A DNA stretch of 64,000 nucleotides from Sulfitobacter albidus (GCF_018200035.1 NZ_CP073584.1:1-64000), one strand, 5' to 3'; counted from the first letter of the stretch, positions 8,238-16,738 are shown. Notes: a model not told the origin generated them from the sequence alone. Numbers and translations: made by a program.

Positions 8238-10027
8238 TGGATTATTTGGCGCATTCCTTCCCGACGCAGCTGTTTGAACCCTATACCGACGAGAACGGTG
8301 ATCTGCGATCCCGTCCTGCTGTTGATGAGGGGGGCACGCCGATCATTTGCCGTGAGGCCGAACAGCGGCGGGATGATCTGATCGAGCATCTTGGCGCCTT
8401 GGCACCCGTACAAGGGGCCCTGGATCAGATCCTATGGCATTTCAGCGGGGATGTGGTGGCAGAGGTCACGGGGCGCAAGCGCCGGATTGTGCGGACGTCT
8501 GAGGGGCGCATGAAGGTCGAGAACAGACCTGCTTCCTCCAACCTCGGTGAAACCCAAGCCTTCATGGATGATACCAAGCGCATTCTGGTCTTCTCAGACG
8601 CGGGTGGTACGGGGCGCTCTTACCACGCGGATCTTGGAGCCAAGAACCAACGATTGCGCGTGCACTATTTGCTGGAGCCGGGTTGGAAGGCTGACAACGC
8701 TATTCAGGGTCTTGGGCGCACCAACAGGACCAACCAAGCGCAGCCGCCGCTGTTTCGCCCTGTTGCCACCAACGTCAAAGGCGAGAAGCGGTTCTTGTCG
8801 ACAATTGCCCGTCGCCTCGACACGCTCGGTGCGATCACCAAAGGTCAACGCGAGACTGGCGGACAGAACATGTTCCGTGCCGAGGACAATCTTGAAAGCC
8901 CCTACGCGCGCGCGGCACTGCGCCAGTTTTTCTACAAGCTGCGCGCGGGTAGGATCGATGCCTGCTCCTATGCGCGGTTTCAGGAAATGACGGGTCTGAC
9001 CCTTGATGATGCCGATGGCTGCATGAAAGAGGTCTTGCCGCCGATCCAGCAATTCCTCAACCGCTGTCTTGCGCTGAAGATCAGCATGCAGGACGCGATC
9101 TTTGACGCCTTTGGTGAATTTCTGGCCGCAATCATCGAAGATGCGCGACAGGCGGGCACGCTTGATGTCGGTCTCGAAACGCTCCGCGCAGAGCGGTTTA
9201 TGATCACCGATCGAAAGGTCATATTCGAGCATCACGCGACGGGGGCGACGGCCACAGCGCTGACGGTGGAGCGAACGGATCGAAACGAGCCCCTGACGCT
9301 TTCCAAGGTGAGGTCGATTTGCGCCAAAACGCCGGATGCAAAGCTCTTCTGGAATGCCACGTCAAAGCGCGCGGGTCTGATGACCAATGCGCCTGCCTAT
9401 ATGGACGAGGATGGTGTGCCGATCCGCCGGGTCAAACTGCTGCGTCCAATGACCTACGATTTGTTCGAGTTGAGCGAGTTCGCCAAGTCAAACTGGCAAG
9501 AAATCGATGATACGATGTTTGAGCAGCTTTGGCAGGCTGAGGTTGACGCTGTGCCCGAGTTTACGACCTCCAAGATTACGCTCATCTGCGGTCTGCTTCT
9601 GCCCATCTGGGATCGATTGCCTGCCGACAATATGCGGATCTACCGCTTGCAGGCCGAAGATGGTGAACGTGCGATTGGGCGGTTGGTCTCTCAAGAACAG
9701 CTGATCAACGTTTATGCACGACTTGGGCTGGACAGTGACATCCAGATGGAACCAGACGACGTCCTGCGCGCCGTTATGGAGACACGAGCAACGCTGAGCC
9801 TTGTGAATGGGTTTCAGCTGCGCCGTTCGCTTGTCATGGGCCAGCCTAGATTGGAAATCATCGGTGCCACGGGCACGATCCTTCCTGAGTTGAAAACCAT
9901 GGGCTGCTTTACCGAAGTGATCCAATGGAAGACGCGGGTGTTTCTGCCGTCAGTAAACACTGGTGCATTGGAAGCTCTTTTGGCGCGTTTCCCGGTTAGC
10001 ACGGCTGTGGATGGCGCGGCGCAATGA
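8234..10027 (+). CDS. Strawberry-notch helicase, C-terminal part
   Basis: A 597-aa frame starting GTG-ATG at the point where the upstream frame breaks. It has the second helicase domain: RILVFSDAGGTGRSYHADL, HYLLEPGWKADNAIQGLGRTNRTNQ (the motif VI-like arginine region) and the strawberry-notch C-terminal segment. On its own it lacks Walker A, so it is probably functional only if fused to the preceding frame; one added C near 8185 does this. It overlaps the downstream toprim gene by four bases, which suggests translational coupling and one transcriptional unit from 5637 to 11061. Confidence 0.85.
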   Translation: MMDYLAHSFPTQLFEPYTDENGDLRSRPAVDEGGTPIICREAEQRRDDLIEHLGALAPVQGALDQILWHFSGDVVAEVTGRKRRIVRTSEGRMKVENRPASSNLGETQAFMDDTKRILVFSDAGGTGRSYHADLGAKNQRLRVHYLLEPGWKADNAIQGLGRTNRTNQAQPPLFRPVATNVKGEKRFLSTIARRLDTLGAITKGQRETGGQNMFRAEDNLESPYARAALRQFFYKLRAGRIDACSYARFQEMTGLTLDDADGCMKEVLPPIQQFLNRCLALKISMQDAIFDAFGEFLAAIIEDARQAGTLDVGLETLRAERFMITDRKVIFEHHATGATATALTVERTDRNEPLTLSKVRSICAKTPDAKLFWNATSKRAGLMTNAPAYMDEDGVPIRRVKLLRPMTYDLFELSEFAKSNWQEIDDTMFEQLWQAEVDAVPEFTTSKITLICGLLLPIWDRLPADNMRIYRLQAEDGERAIGRLVSQEQLINVYARLGLDSDIQMEPDDVLRAVMETRATLSLVNGFQLRRSLVMGQPRLEIIGATGTILPELKTMGCFTEVIQWKTRVFLPSVNTGALEALLARFPVSTAVDGAAQ

Positions 10028-11061
10028 CAAGGCATGTTTCGATTGCTGAGATTTCAGCGAATCTTGGGGCGCGTGCAGAGAGTTTCTGCCGCGCCTATTT
10101 CGCGGAGGGACACCGTCAGGGCAACTATTGGCAGGTTGGCAATACGTCAGGTGCTGCGGGCCGCAGTCTTGTGATCCGGTTGCTGGCCCAAGATGGCCGT
10201 AAGGCGGGTGGCTGGACAGACTACGCCACAGGTGAATTTGGCGATCTCATTGATCTGCTGCACGCCAAGCTTGGATCACGATCCCTGTGTGAGACACTTC
10301 TTGAGGCTCAGCATTTCCTTGGAAACGCCCCGCTCCCTGATCAGCGGACATCCAAGAGGAAGTCGAAGGATGATGGTGCGGCCAATACCAAGCGCATTGC
10401 ATCGGCACGCAAGCTCTTTGCCGCTGGCAGGCCCATCTTGGGAACTGCAGCCGATGCCTATCTGTACGGTCGCGACATCGCACGATTTGGGCCTGCCTTG
10501 CGCTATCATCCTCGGGTCTACTTTCGTGGTGCGGACACTGGTCGAGATCAGCCGCGCTACGCCCCTGCCCTTCTGGCGAAGATTACGGACAATCACGGCA
10601 ATATCACAGGATGCGCACGGGCATATCTCGACCCGATCACAGGTGGCATTGCAGACCTGAGCAACCCCAAACGGATACTGGGTCAACTTCATGGCAACGC
10701 CGTTCGGTTTTGGTCGGGGTCCAATCTGGGTGAACTCATTGTCGGCGAAGGTCTGGAGAACACGCTATCAGTTGGCACCGCTCTTCCAGAGTTCAACCTC
10801 GCGTCCTGTCTGACAGCCACGCATCTTGGCCTCTTCATCTCACCACCAGGCGTCAAACGCATCTGGATTGCACGGGACAACGATGTGGCAGGAGAACGCG
10901 CCGCGCAAACCCTCGCATCCAAACTGGCATCATCGGGCATTGAGTGTCAGTGCCTCGTCCCAAAGCTTAGCGATTTCAACGAAGATCTTTTGGCATTTGG
11001 CAAGGGCGCGCTTCGCAACACTTTGCTCTCGGCCATGAAGATGGAAGGTCTATCTAGTTGA
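10024..11061 (+). CDS. Toprim-domain primase-like protein (DUF7146/toprim)
   Basis: A 345-aa protein. The N-terminal part resembles zinc-free DnaG-like plasmid primase modules (NYWQVGNTSGAAGRSLVIRL, GGWTDYATGEFGDLIDLL). The C-terminal toprim fold shows the glutamate in LIVGEGLENTLSVGTAL near 242 and the DxD in IWIARDNDVAGERAAQTLA near 282. It starts with ATGA overlap on the helicase gene. The pair helicase plus toprim protein is a recurring backbone unit of Rhodobacteraceae plasmids and may act on incoming single-stranded DNA; that role is inference. Confidence 0.82.
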   Translation: MTRHVSIAEISANLGARAESFCRAYFAEGHRQGNYWQVGNTSGAAGRSLVIRLLAQDGRKAGGWTDYATGEFGDLIDLLHAKLGSRSLCETLLEAQHFLGNAPLPDQRTSKRKSKDDGAANTKRIASARKLFAAGRPILGTAADAYLYGRDIARFGPALRYHPRVYFRGADTGRDQPRYAPALLAKITDNHGNITGCARAYLDPITGGIADLSNPKRILGQLHGNAVRFWSGSNLGELIVGEGLENTLSVGTALPEFNLASCLTATHLGLFISPPGVKRIWIARDNDVAGERAAQTLASKLASSGIECQCLVPKLSDFNEDLLAFGKGALRNTLLSAMKMEGLSS

Positions 11062-11115
11062 AAGTAATACATGAACATTGGGTTCTGGCGTTTCTCGTGG
11101 CATGCGTTCCAGCGC

Positions 11116-11364
11116 GTTCAATCTGATCCCGTTTGGATAAGGGGAGCGATGGGCCAACGGGTCGGAGCTGAGTGCTCCTCGCCCAAACCGCAATGCGCCC
11201 CCAACAGAAAATTCCCCTGCCCCGCCAAAGAAAGAAGGCGGGCCATTCCGCGCGGAGCAATTTTCTGCCGTGGCCGCATTCTCCGCTGCGCTGCGATCCC
11301 AAGGGATGCGGCCCGGTCGCCGCCGGCCCTGTTATCGCCCCATCCAAATCGGGTCAGATCAAAC
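11116..11364. repeat. Imperfect inverted repeat enclosing the leader region of the DUF2493 gene
   Basis: The stretch CAATCTGATCCCGTTTGGAT (about 11119-11138) returns in reverse complement, with a few changes, as ATCCAAATCGGGTCAGATC at about 11342-11360. Between them lies the nested hairpin at 11205-11267. The whole 317-base gap 11062-11378 has no convincing gene, although both strands are open by chance; the inverted symmetry explains why. Confidence 0.5.
11205..11267 (+). promoter_or_regulatory. Nested hairpin element upstream of DUF2493 (copy 1)
   Basis: The outer stem CAGAAAATT (11205-11213)/AATTTTCTG (11259-11267) encloses the inner stem CCCGCC (11221-11226)/GGCGGG (11237-11242). The spacers are CCCCTGC on the left and CCATTCCGCGCGG on the right. 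A second copy at 29944-30002 keeps the spacers but changes both stems with compensating bases. This points to a selected structure, possibly a cis-acting RNA or a protein-binding cruciform. It lies about 110 bases before the ATG at 11379. Confidence 0.55.
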
Positions 11365-11378
11365 AGAGGAACAAGACC

Positions 11379-12293
11379 ATGCCCCTTCAAGACAAAACCA
11401 ACCCCGAAGATCACGGCCTCACGTCCGCAATCCTCGATCACCTCGCCCTTCATGGCGCAAAGCCAGGACCAGATGAAATCGATCATCGCCCCCTGCCCCA
11501 GCCAGATCAGGTCGAACTCGCCATGGCGACGCTTTTTGACACCACCATCAGCTTGCTCGATGACAGCCAGTTGGAAGACAACCTCGAAGAAATGCTCTGG
11601 TCCCTCACTTCCCTGTTTCATCGCCGTCTGACCCATCTGCAAAGACGCCTTGATGACAATGAATGCGAGGTCCGTGACAGCATGAGCACACAGGACGGCT
11701 CCGAAGTTGCCTCAGTCGAGCTGGAACGGCTGCAAATGGTCGGGCTAAAGCTCTGGGATCATCGTGACGCCTTTGAGCAAATGCGTGATCTGGCCTGTGA
11801 CCATTTCTCAGCGGCGACAGGCTCGCCATGGATGCCCCGCACCGGATCGAAGGTTTCGCACAGGAGTCTGACATCCGCCGTTGTGGACAGTCGGGCGTTT
11901 TTGTCGGCCAAGCGACGTAAAGAGATCGAAGTGCATTGCCCGGAAGGTACCCGCATCGCCTTCTCTGGCGGGGACTATCAAGCTTACGATCTCATTTGGT
12001 CAGTTCTTGATGCCACGCGAGAGAAATACCCCGACATGGTTTTGCTACATGGTGGCACGCCCAGGGGAGCAGAGATGATCGCAGCACGTTGGGCAGATGC
12101 ACGCGGCGTGACGCAGGTGGTGTTTAAGCCTGACTGGAAAAGCCATGGCAAAGCCGCTCCATTCAAGCGCAACGACAAGATGCTGGAGATTCTACCTCAA
12201 GGTCTCATCGCGACACCTGGGTCGGGCATTACCGAGAATATCGTCGACAAGGCACGCAAGCTCGGGATCCGGGTGAAAAGGATTGGGGTGTAG
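11379..12293 (+). CDS. DUF2493 (SLOG/YpsA-like) domain protein
   Basis: I chose the ATG at 11379 (MPLQDKTNPED), giving 304 aa; the longer open frame upstream runs through the inverted-repeat leader and looks non-coding. The C-terminal 100 residues are a DUF2493/SLOG fold: MVLLHGGTPRGAEMIAARWADARGV, VVFKPDWKSHGKAAPFKRND, LIATPGSGITENIVDKARKLGI. SLOG domains bind nucleotide-derived ligands. The protein is a standard member of Rhodobacterales plasmid backbones with no established function. An AGAGGA-type site precedes the ATG. Confidence 0.82.
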   Translation: MPLQDKTNPEDHGLTSAILDHLALHGAKPGPDEIDHRPLPQPDQVELAMATLFDTTISLLDDSQLEDNLEEMLWSLTSLFHRRLTHLQRRLDDNECEVRDSMSTQDGSEVASVELERLQMVGLKLWDHRDAFEQMRDLACDHFSAATGSPWMPRTGSKVSHRSLTSAVVDSRAFLSAKRRKEIEVHCPEGTRIAFSGGDYQAYDLIWSVLDATREKYPDMVLLHGGTPRGAEMIAARWADARGVTQVVFKPDWKSHGKAAPFKRNDKMLEILPQGLIATPGSGITENIVDKARKLGIRVKRIGV

Positions 12294-12539
12294 TTTGGGG
12301 AAACTTGGCTGCTGCGCCTTGTTGGTCTTGCGACCCCCCTGCCCCGCTGTTGGGGCCAAAGAATCGGCTTCACGATTCGATGGCTTTGACGTCGAACCGT
12401 CACAAGTTCTGCCGACTGATGTCGGAATGCAGTAAACTTGGCCGCCATTGTAACAAACAGCATTTTGCATTCTTTAGATACATCTGCGTTGGGCGTGGCG
12501 TAGAGGGCTTGAGCGGAAGGTTGCGATTTCAAGCGCGCC

Positions 12540-12555
12540 TTTTGACAGCCGTGCA
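12540..12555 (+). repeat. TTTTGACAGCCGTGCA direct repeat, copy 1 (candidate partition/operator site)
   Basis: This 16-base sequence is identical to two copies at 14044-14059 and 14066-14081, so repA is flanked by copies. Sites repeated around rep/par genes are often bound by the partition protein; RepB binding is inference. Confidence 0.6.
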
Positions 12556-12655
12556 AGTGCCAAAAATTTTTTAAATACAATAGATTATCTTATATTCATG
12601 CTGTGAGCGTCTCGCTGGAAACGGCGTCTCAATCGAACAGGGTTGGCCAGATTTA

Positions 12656-12671
12656 GTGTACGTATACGCAC
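12656..12671. promoter_or_regulatory. Imperfect palindrome GTGTACGTATACGCAC
   Basis: The core CGTATACG is a perfect 8-base palindrome with partly matching flanks. It lies 155 bases before the repA ATG. It could be a RepA operator or a parS-like site. Confidence 0.35.
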
Positions 12672-12825
12672 GCGGCACTGTCACTAGCGGTCCAAACAAG
12701 TCCATGCCGATAACCATGTCCTCTACGACTGTGAGAGAAAATCGTTGTGGATAAGTCATTTCCGCGTTAAGTCACAGTTTAATGAGGTAAATCGCGCAAA
12801 AAGCGATATTAGGCGAGGGCGCAGG

Positions 12826-14043
12826 ATGGGATCACGACCATTCCAAGGTAACGATGGGGGTATTCCCTTCGATGAAATCATTCTCCAGCAAGGAGAACTG
12901 ATTTCTGACCGCCTCAATATATTGCGTCAGCAGCAGTATCCACCCAATGCCCAAAAGGGATTGCGCCAGTTTTCCTTGGCAGAGGTTGCCTACTTCCTCG
13001 GTGTGACGCAATCGACTATCAAAAAGCTACATCTCGAAGGCAAAGGCCCGGATCCTGAGACCTCCTCGTCCGGACGCCGCTCCTATTCTGCTGAGCAAAT
13101 GTTGGAGTTGCGTGCTTATCTCGATGCCAATGGGCGTCCCGGCAAACGTCGTTACTTGCCTGGCCGGTCTGAAGGTGATGAGCTTCATGTTATATCGGTC
13201 GTCAATTTCAAAGGTGGTTCCGGCAAAACAACCACTGCCGCGCATCTTGCCCAGCACCTCGCCCTCAAAGGGCATCGCGTGTTGGCGATCGACCTAGATC
13301 CGCAAGCGTCGCTGACCGCGCTCCATGGCATTCAGCCTGAATTAGACTCTGTTTCTTCGCTGTATGAGACATTGCGCTACGACGATGAGCGCCGTCCGAT
13401 CAGCACAGTCATTCAGCCTACCAATTTTCCGAACCTGGATATTGTGCCAGCGAGTCTCGATCTTCAGGAATACGAGTATGACACACCAGTAGCTCTCACG
13501 AGCCGCGACCCGTCTGAAGGTCGGGCCTTCTTCACACGCATTTCGAAAGCTCTCGAGGAAGTCGATGATCGCTACGATGTTGTGGTGATCGACTGCCCTC
13601 CCCAGCTGGGATATCTGACTCTAACTGCTCTAACAGCGTCTACTTCTGTGTTGGTAACCGTGCATCCCCAGATGTTGGATGTGATGTCCATGAGCCAGTT
13701 TCTCCTCATGCTCGGCGGTATCCTTCAGACCATCCGCGAAGCGGGTGCGGAGATGAAACTGAAGTGGTTCCGATATCTCGTCACACGTTTTGAGCCGACG
13801 GACGGACCCCAGAAGCAGATGGTCGGGTTTTTGCAGGCCATGTTTCCAGATCAGATGCTCGGGGCGCAGATGGTGAAGTCCACTGCAATCTCTGATGCTG
13901 GGATCACAAAGCAGACGCTTTATGAAGTTGAACGCGCGCAGTTTGTACGCTCGACCTATGACCGCGCAATCACGTCATTGAACGCCGTGAATGACGAAAT
14001 CGTTGATCTTGTACATCAAGCGTGGGGGCGCGATCTGCCATGA
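12826..14043 (+). CDS. repA: RepA, ParA-type partition ATPase of repABC
   Basis: A 405-aa partition ATPase and autorepressor. I chose the ATG at 12826 (MGSRPFQG) after an AGGCGAGGG stretch; an upstream ATG at 12745 is open but gives an atypical N-terminus. A helix-turn-helix region LAEVAYFLGVTQSTIKKLHL lies near residues 51-70, a deviant Walker A KGGSGKTTTA near 130, the LDPQASLT switch, and VVVIDCPPQLG (Walker B) near 255. Size and N-terminal extension are those of RepA of repABC plasmids of Rhodobacterales. It is first in repA-repB-repC, with direct repeats on both sides. Confidence 0.95.
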   Translation: MGSRPFQGNDGGIPFDEIILQQGELISDRLNILRQQQYPPNAQKGLRQFSLAEVAYFLGVTQSTIKKLHLEGKGPDPETSSSGRRSYSAEQMLELRAYLDANGRPGKRRYLPGRSEGDELHVISVVNFKGGSGKTTTAAHLAQHLALKGHRVLAIDLDPQASLTALHGIQPELDSVSSLYETLRYDDERRPISTVIQPTNFPNLDIVPASLDLQEYEYDTPVALTSRDPSEGRAFFTRISKALEEVDDRYDVVVIDCPPQLGYLTLTALTASTSVLVTVHPQMLDVMSMSQFLLMLGGILQTIREAGAEMKLKWFRYLVTRFEPTDGPQKQMVGFLQAMFPDQMLGAQMVKSTAISDAGITKQTLYEVERAQFVRSTYDRAITSLNAVNDEIVDLVHQAWGRDLP

Positions 14044-14081
14044 TTTTGACAGCCGTGCAGATTGGTTTTGACAGCCGTGCA
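14044..14081 (+). repeat. Tandem copies 2 and 3 of TTTTGACAGCCGTGCA between repA and repB
   Basis: Copies at 14044-14059 and 14066-14081 start 22 bases apart, two helical turns, immediately after the repA stop. The position between repA and repB is where centromere-like sites are known in several repABC plasmids. RepB binding here is inferred. Confidence 0.65.
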
Positions 14082-14115
14082 GACGGCCTGGTTTGCAAGC
14101 ATTTGGGAGAGCAAC

Positions 14116-15111
14116 ATGGCTAGAAAAGATCTGTTGAAATCCGTGATGGGTGACACCGCTCAGAGTACGTCTGGATCTGAACGCTCCAGCTACGCAATGC
14201 GCGGCGCATCAAAATCAATGAAGGTCTCCATCGATAGCCTTGCCGAAAACTCGAAGCGTTTGCTCGAAGGCGAGACTATCGTCGAGATCGATACCGATCT
14301 CATCGATGCATCGTTCGTCAATGATCGTCTGAGCGGCGATGACGACGCCTTCGATGAGCTGAAGAGTTCGATCGCGGCAAGCGGTCAAGATACGCCGGTT
14401 CTATTGCGTCCGCATCCAGAAACCTCTGGCAGGTACATGATTGTCTTTGGGCATCGCCGTGTGCGTGTCGCGCGGGCGCTAGGCCGTCCAGTCCGAGCAG
14501 TCGTCAAAGACATGGACGATGTCGCGCATGTTCTCGCACAAGGCCAGGAGAATACGGCTCGGGCTGATTTGTCGTTCATTGAAAAAGCTCTGTTTGCGAA
14601 GAACCTTCGCGACCTTGATCAAGACAAAGATATTATTCAGCAAGCCTTGACAATCGATGGAACGCTCTTGTCGCGCATGCTCTCAGTCGCGAGCACCGTT
14701 CCCGAGCACCTAATCGAAGCGATTGGGCCAGCCAAACAGATCGGCCGTGATCGTTGGGAAGATTTCAAGAAGCTGATGGCCGAAAAAACCAATCTCAAGG
14801 TGGCGGATCGCATCTTGGCGACAGATGGCTTTGATCAGCTTGATAGCGATACGAAATTTGAGATTTTGCACAGCAAGGTGGCCGAGGCGGGCAGGGTGCC
14901 CAAACGGCGGAGCGCCAAGGCAGCGCCAGCAAAACGCACCTGGACGGCTGGAGAAGGCCGTATCAAGGGCGTCGTTGGTCGCGCAGGTCGCGCTTACAAC
15001 ATCTCGCTGACATCTAAGGATTCCGCTGGGTTTGGGGAGTTTCTCTCGGAGAACCTCGATCAACTCTATGCGGATTATCTCGCTCAATCTGAGGAGACAT
15101 CGACAACATGA
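14116..15111 (+). CDS. repB: RepB, ParB-type partition protein of repABC
   Basis: A 331-aa protein starting MARKDLLKSVMGD, the conserved RepB opening, with GGGAGAG upstream. The ParB domain includes DAFDELKSSIAASGQDTPVLLRP, FGHRRVRVARALGRPVRAVV and QENTARADLSFIEKALFA (about residues 85-165). It is followed by a helical DNA-binding region and a C-terminal dimerisation part. An open frame upstream to 14062 would translate the third direct repeat and is unlikely to be used. It acts with RepA on parS-like sites for plasmid segregation. Confidence 0.94.
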   Translation: MARKDLLKSVMGDTAQSTSGSERSSYAMRGASKSMKVSIDSLAENSKRLLEGETIVEIDTDLIDASFVNDRLSGDDDAFDELKSSIAASGQDTPVLLRPHPETSGRYMIVFGHRRVRVARALGRPVRAVVKDMDDVAHVLAQGQENTARADLSFIEKALFAKNLRDLDQDKDIIQQALTIDGTLLSRMLSVASTVPEHLIEAIGPAKQIGRDRWEDFKKLMAEKTNLKVADRILATDGFDQLDSDTKFEILHSKVAEAGRVPKRRSAKAAPAKRTWTAGEGRIKGVVGRAGRAYNISLTSKDSAGFGEFLSENLDQLYADYLAQSEETSTT

Positions 15112-15114
15112 CCT

Positions 15115-15248
15115 GAGGCAAAAGAAAAGCCCCCAAGCCAAAGCGGCCCGAGAGCTTATCCGATTGATTAGACACCTACTGGATACCGCTCCCGCGAATC
15201 ACTGTCAACGAAAGAACGTCGATTAGGCGAACGGGACCCTTTTGCCTC
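15115..15248 (+). promoter_or_regulatory. repC leader: long-range inverted repeat controlling repC translation
   Basis: GAGGCAAAAG (15115-15124) and CTTTTGCCTC (15239-15248) are perfect 10-base complements at both ends of the repB-repC gap. The second arm ends 10 bases before the repC ribosome site CGGAGGTG (about 15258). In repABC plasmids such a pairing in the mRNA competes with antisense RNA binding and controls access to repC. The layout here fits that model. Confidence 0.65.
15118..15173 (-). ncRNA. Antisense ctRNA (incA-type) between repB and repC
   Basis: On the minus strand TTGACA (15208-15203), 17 bases, TATCCA (15185-15180) form a good promoter. About 20 bases on, a 13-bp stem with wobbles, AAGCTCTCGGGCC/GGCTTGGGGGCTT with loop GCTTT (15157-15127), is followed by TTCTTTTG, a classic intrinsic terminator. 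The predicted transcript is about 55 nt, the usual size of repABC ctRNA, and complementary to the repC leader. The start point is approximate. Confidence 0.7.
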
Positions 15249-15275
15249 CACAAACCACGGAGGTGAAATACAGGC

Positions 15276-16574
15276 ATGACACAGAGCGGTTGGCGCAAGC
15301 CGACGCCGGAACTTCTACAAGCTGAACGGTTTGCAGAAGTCGGCGAACAGTTAACTATACCCAAAACACGAGCGATCGTTGCAACGAAGAAAGTTGCTGC
15401 GGCCATTGGATTGAAATCCCAAGATTTGCTTCTTCTCGATACTTTTGGGGCTGTCACACAGCCTCAAGACTGGGAGCGGGGCAGGCGGCCTATTGTTTGG
15501 GCTTCAAACCACTTTCTGATGGAACAGACGGGGTTCTCCTTGGCCACACTGAGGCGCCATGTTCGGCGGCTTTGCGAGGTTGGGGTGATTTCTATGAAAG
15601 ACAGCCCGAACGGTAAGCGTTGGGGGCGTAGAGATGCGGATGGTGTGATTGTCGAGGCCTATGGCTTTGATCTGGCACCTATGGCCGCGCGTGCAGAAGA
15701 GTTTGAAGCGCTCTATAAGCATCTTCAAGCCGAGAGGGCGCTCTGTGCATCCCTGCGCAATGCGATCACGGTAACCCGCCGCATGATCCGCGCAAAGATC
15801 GAGAAGGCGCTGGATGCGGGCCTGCGTGGACCTTGGGCAAACCTTCAGGACGTGTTCAGAGAGCTTCTTGAGGGGCTTCCAGCGCGATCTGAGAGGGCAG
15901 GGGGCCTTGAGAGCTATCTGGACCGTATCAAGGCATTCTCAGCTTCCGTTGAGCAATCTTTTGAAATGGCCTTCGATTGGCCGGCTGAAAGTGATGCTGA
16001 ACACACTACGGCGGCAAGCAGGAGATCAATGAAAACTACAAATATGAAACCCACGAGTCTCGAGAATGACCCCCACATACTAACTACAAATGAACCTAAT
16101 TCTGTAATTAGTAATCGCTTTGAAACAAAGCACACGGCGGCCGTTGTGCCAGAACGGCGTAGGACCGAGCCAGTTGAAAGGCTAGAAGAGGTCGATCTTG
16201 ATATCAGCTGGAGCACACATGGCACCAAGCGGGGATCTGACATTGATATCCCGATGTTGATGGCTTCCTGTCCGCATTTTGCCGAGATGGCGCGAAGTAC
16301 CCAAGGTTACATGCGGGATTGGAACGACGTACATCGTGCTGCTGCGGCCTTGCGGCCAATCGTTGGGATCTCCGAGGATGCATGGAATGTGGCAAACAAA
16401 GTGCTTGGACCAGCGGTTGCGGCTGCCTCCATCGCGCTCATTCTCGACAAATCTACGAACGGTGAAGTCAAATCGCCTGGAGGCTACCTCCGTGGCCTCG
16501 TTGAACGCGCACAAATTGGAGAGCTGCATCTCGACCGCAGTTTTTATGGTCGTTTAAACGCGGCAGGGACGTAG
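15276..16574 (+). CDS. repC: RepC, replication initiator of repABC
   Basis: A 432-aa initiator. The winged-helix region is visible in FLMEQTGFSLATLRRHVRRLCEVGVISMKDSPNGKRWGRRD (about 75-120), and the C-terminal RepC domain includes CPHFAEMARSTQGYMRDWNDVHRAAAALRPIVGIS and SPGGYLRGLVERAQIGELHL. A clear GGAGGTG site precedes the ATG. In repABC plasmids the origin usually lies inside repC; the A+T-richer stretch near 16030-16110 is a possible site. Expression should be controlled by the ctRNA just upstream. Confidence 0.93.
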   Translation: MTQSGWRKPTPELLQAERFAEVGEQLTIPKTRAIVATKKVAAAIGLKSQDLLLLDTFGAVTQPQDWERGRRPIVWASNHFLMEQTGFSLATLRRHVRRLCEVGVISMKDSPNGKRWGRRDADGVIVEAYGFDLAPMAARAEEFEALYKHLQAERALCASLRNAITVTRRMIRAKIEKALDAGLRGPWANLQDVFRELLEGLPARSERAGGLESYLDRIKAFSASVEQSFEMAFDWPAESDAEHTTAASRRSMKTTNMKPTSLENDPHILTTNEPNSVISNRFETKHTAAVVPERRRTEPVERLEEVDLDISWSTHGTKRGSDIDIPMLMASCPHFAEMARSTQGYMRDWNDVHRAAAALRPIVGISEDAWNVANKVLGPAVAAASIALILDKSTNGEVKSPGGYLRGLVERAQIGELHLDRSFYGRLNAAGT

Positions 16575-16738
16575 CGTATTCCCAACGAAAAATTTCAAAC
16601 GCAGGATCGTGTGCATCAATATCCGGGACGTAAATTTGGAGAAGCGGCTGTCTGGTGTGTGCTAAAGCCTTTTGTGGAGATGACGAAGATAAGTGAAGCC
16701 TCGGTGAAGTCATTTGCGCCCATCTTCTAAGTCACTGT

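Larger units (their letters stand above)
12294..12825. other. Intergenic region upstream of repA
   Basis: No convincing gene. It holds a GC-rich CCCC/GGGG hairpin soon after the DUF2493 stop, the site TTTTGACAGCCGTGCA (12540-12555) that recurs twice between repA and repB, an A+T-rich run at 12560-12600, and a palindrome around CGTATACG (12656-12671). This is where the repABC promoter and operator should lie. The TTGACA inside the 12540 repeat could serve as a -35 box, but I see no convincing -10 at the right distance. Confidence 0.5.

Noticed and set aside
11118..11642. Minus-strand open frame over the DUF2493 leader and gene start
   Set aside because: It covers the inverted-repeat leader and the coding strand of DUF2493; the composition is repeat-driven and no family pattern is seen.
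12192..12580. Minus-strand frames upstream of repA
   Set aside because: They run into the end of DUF2493 and across the repeat region; no ribosome site or family resemblance.
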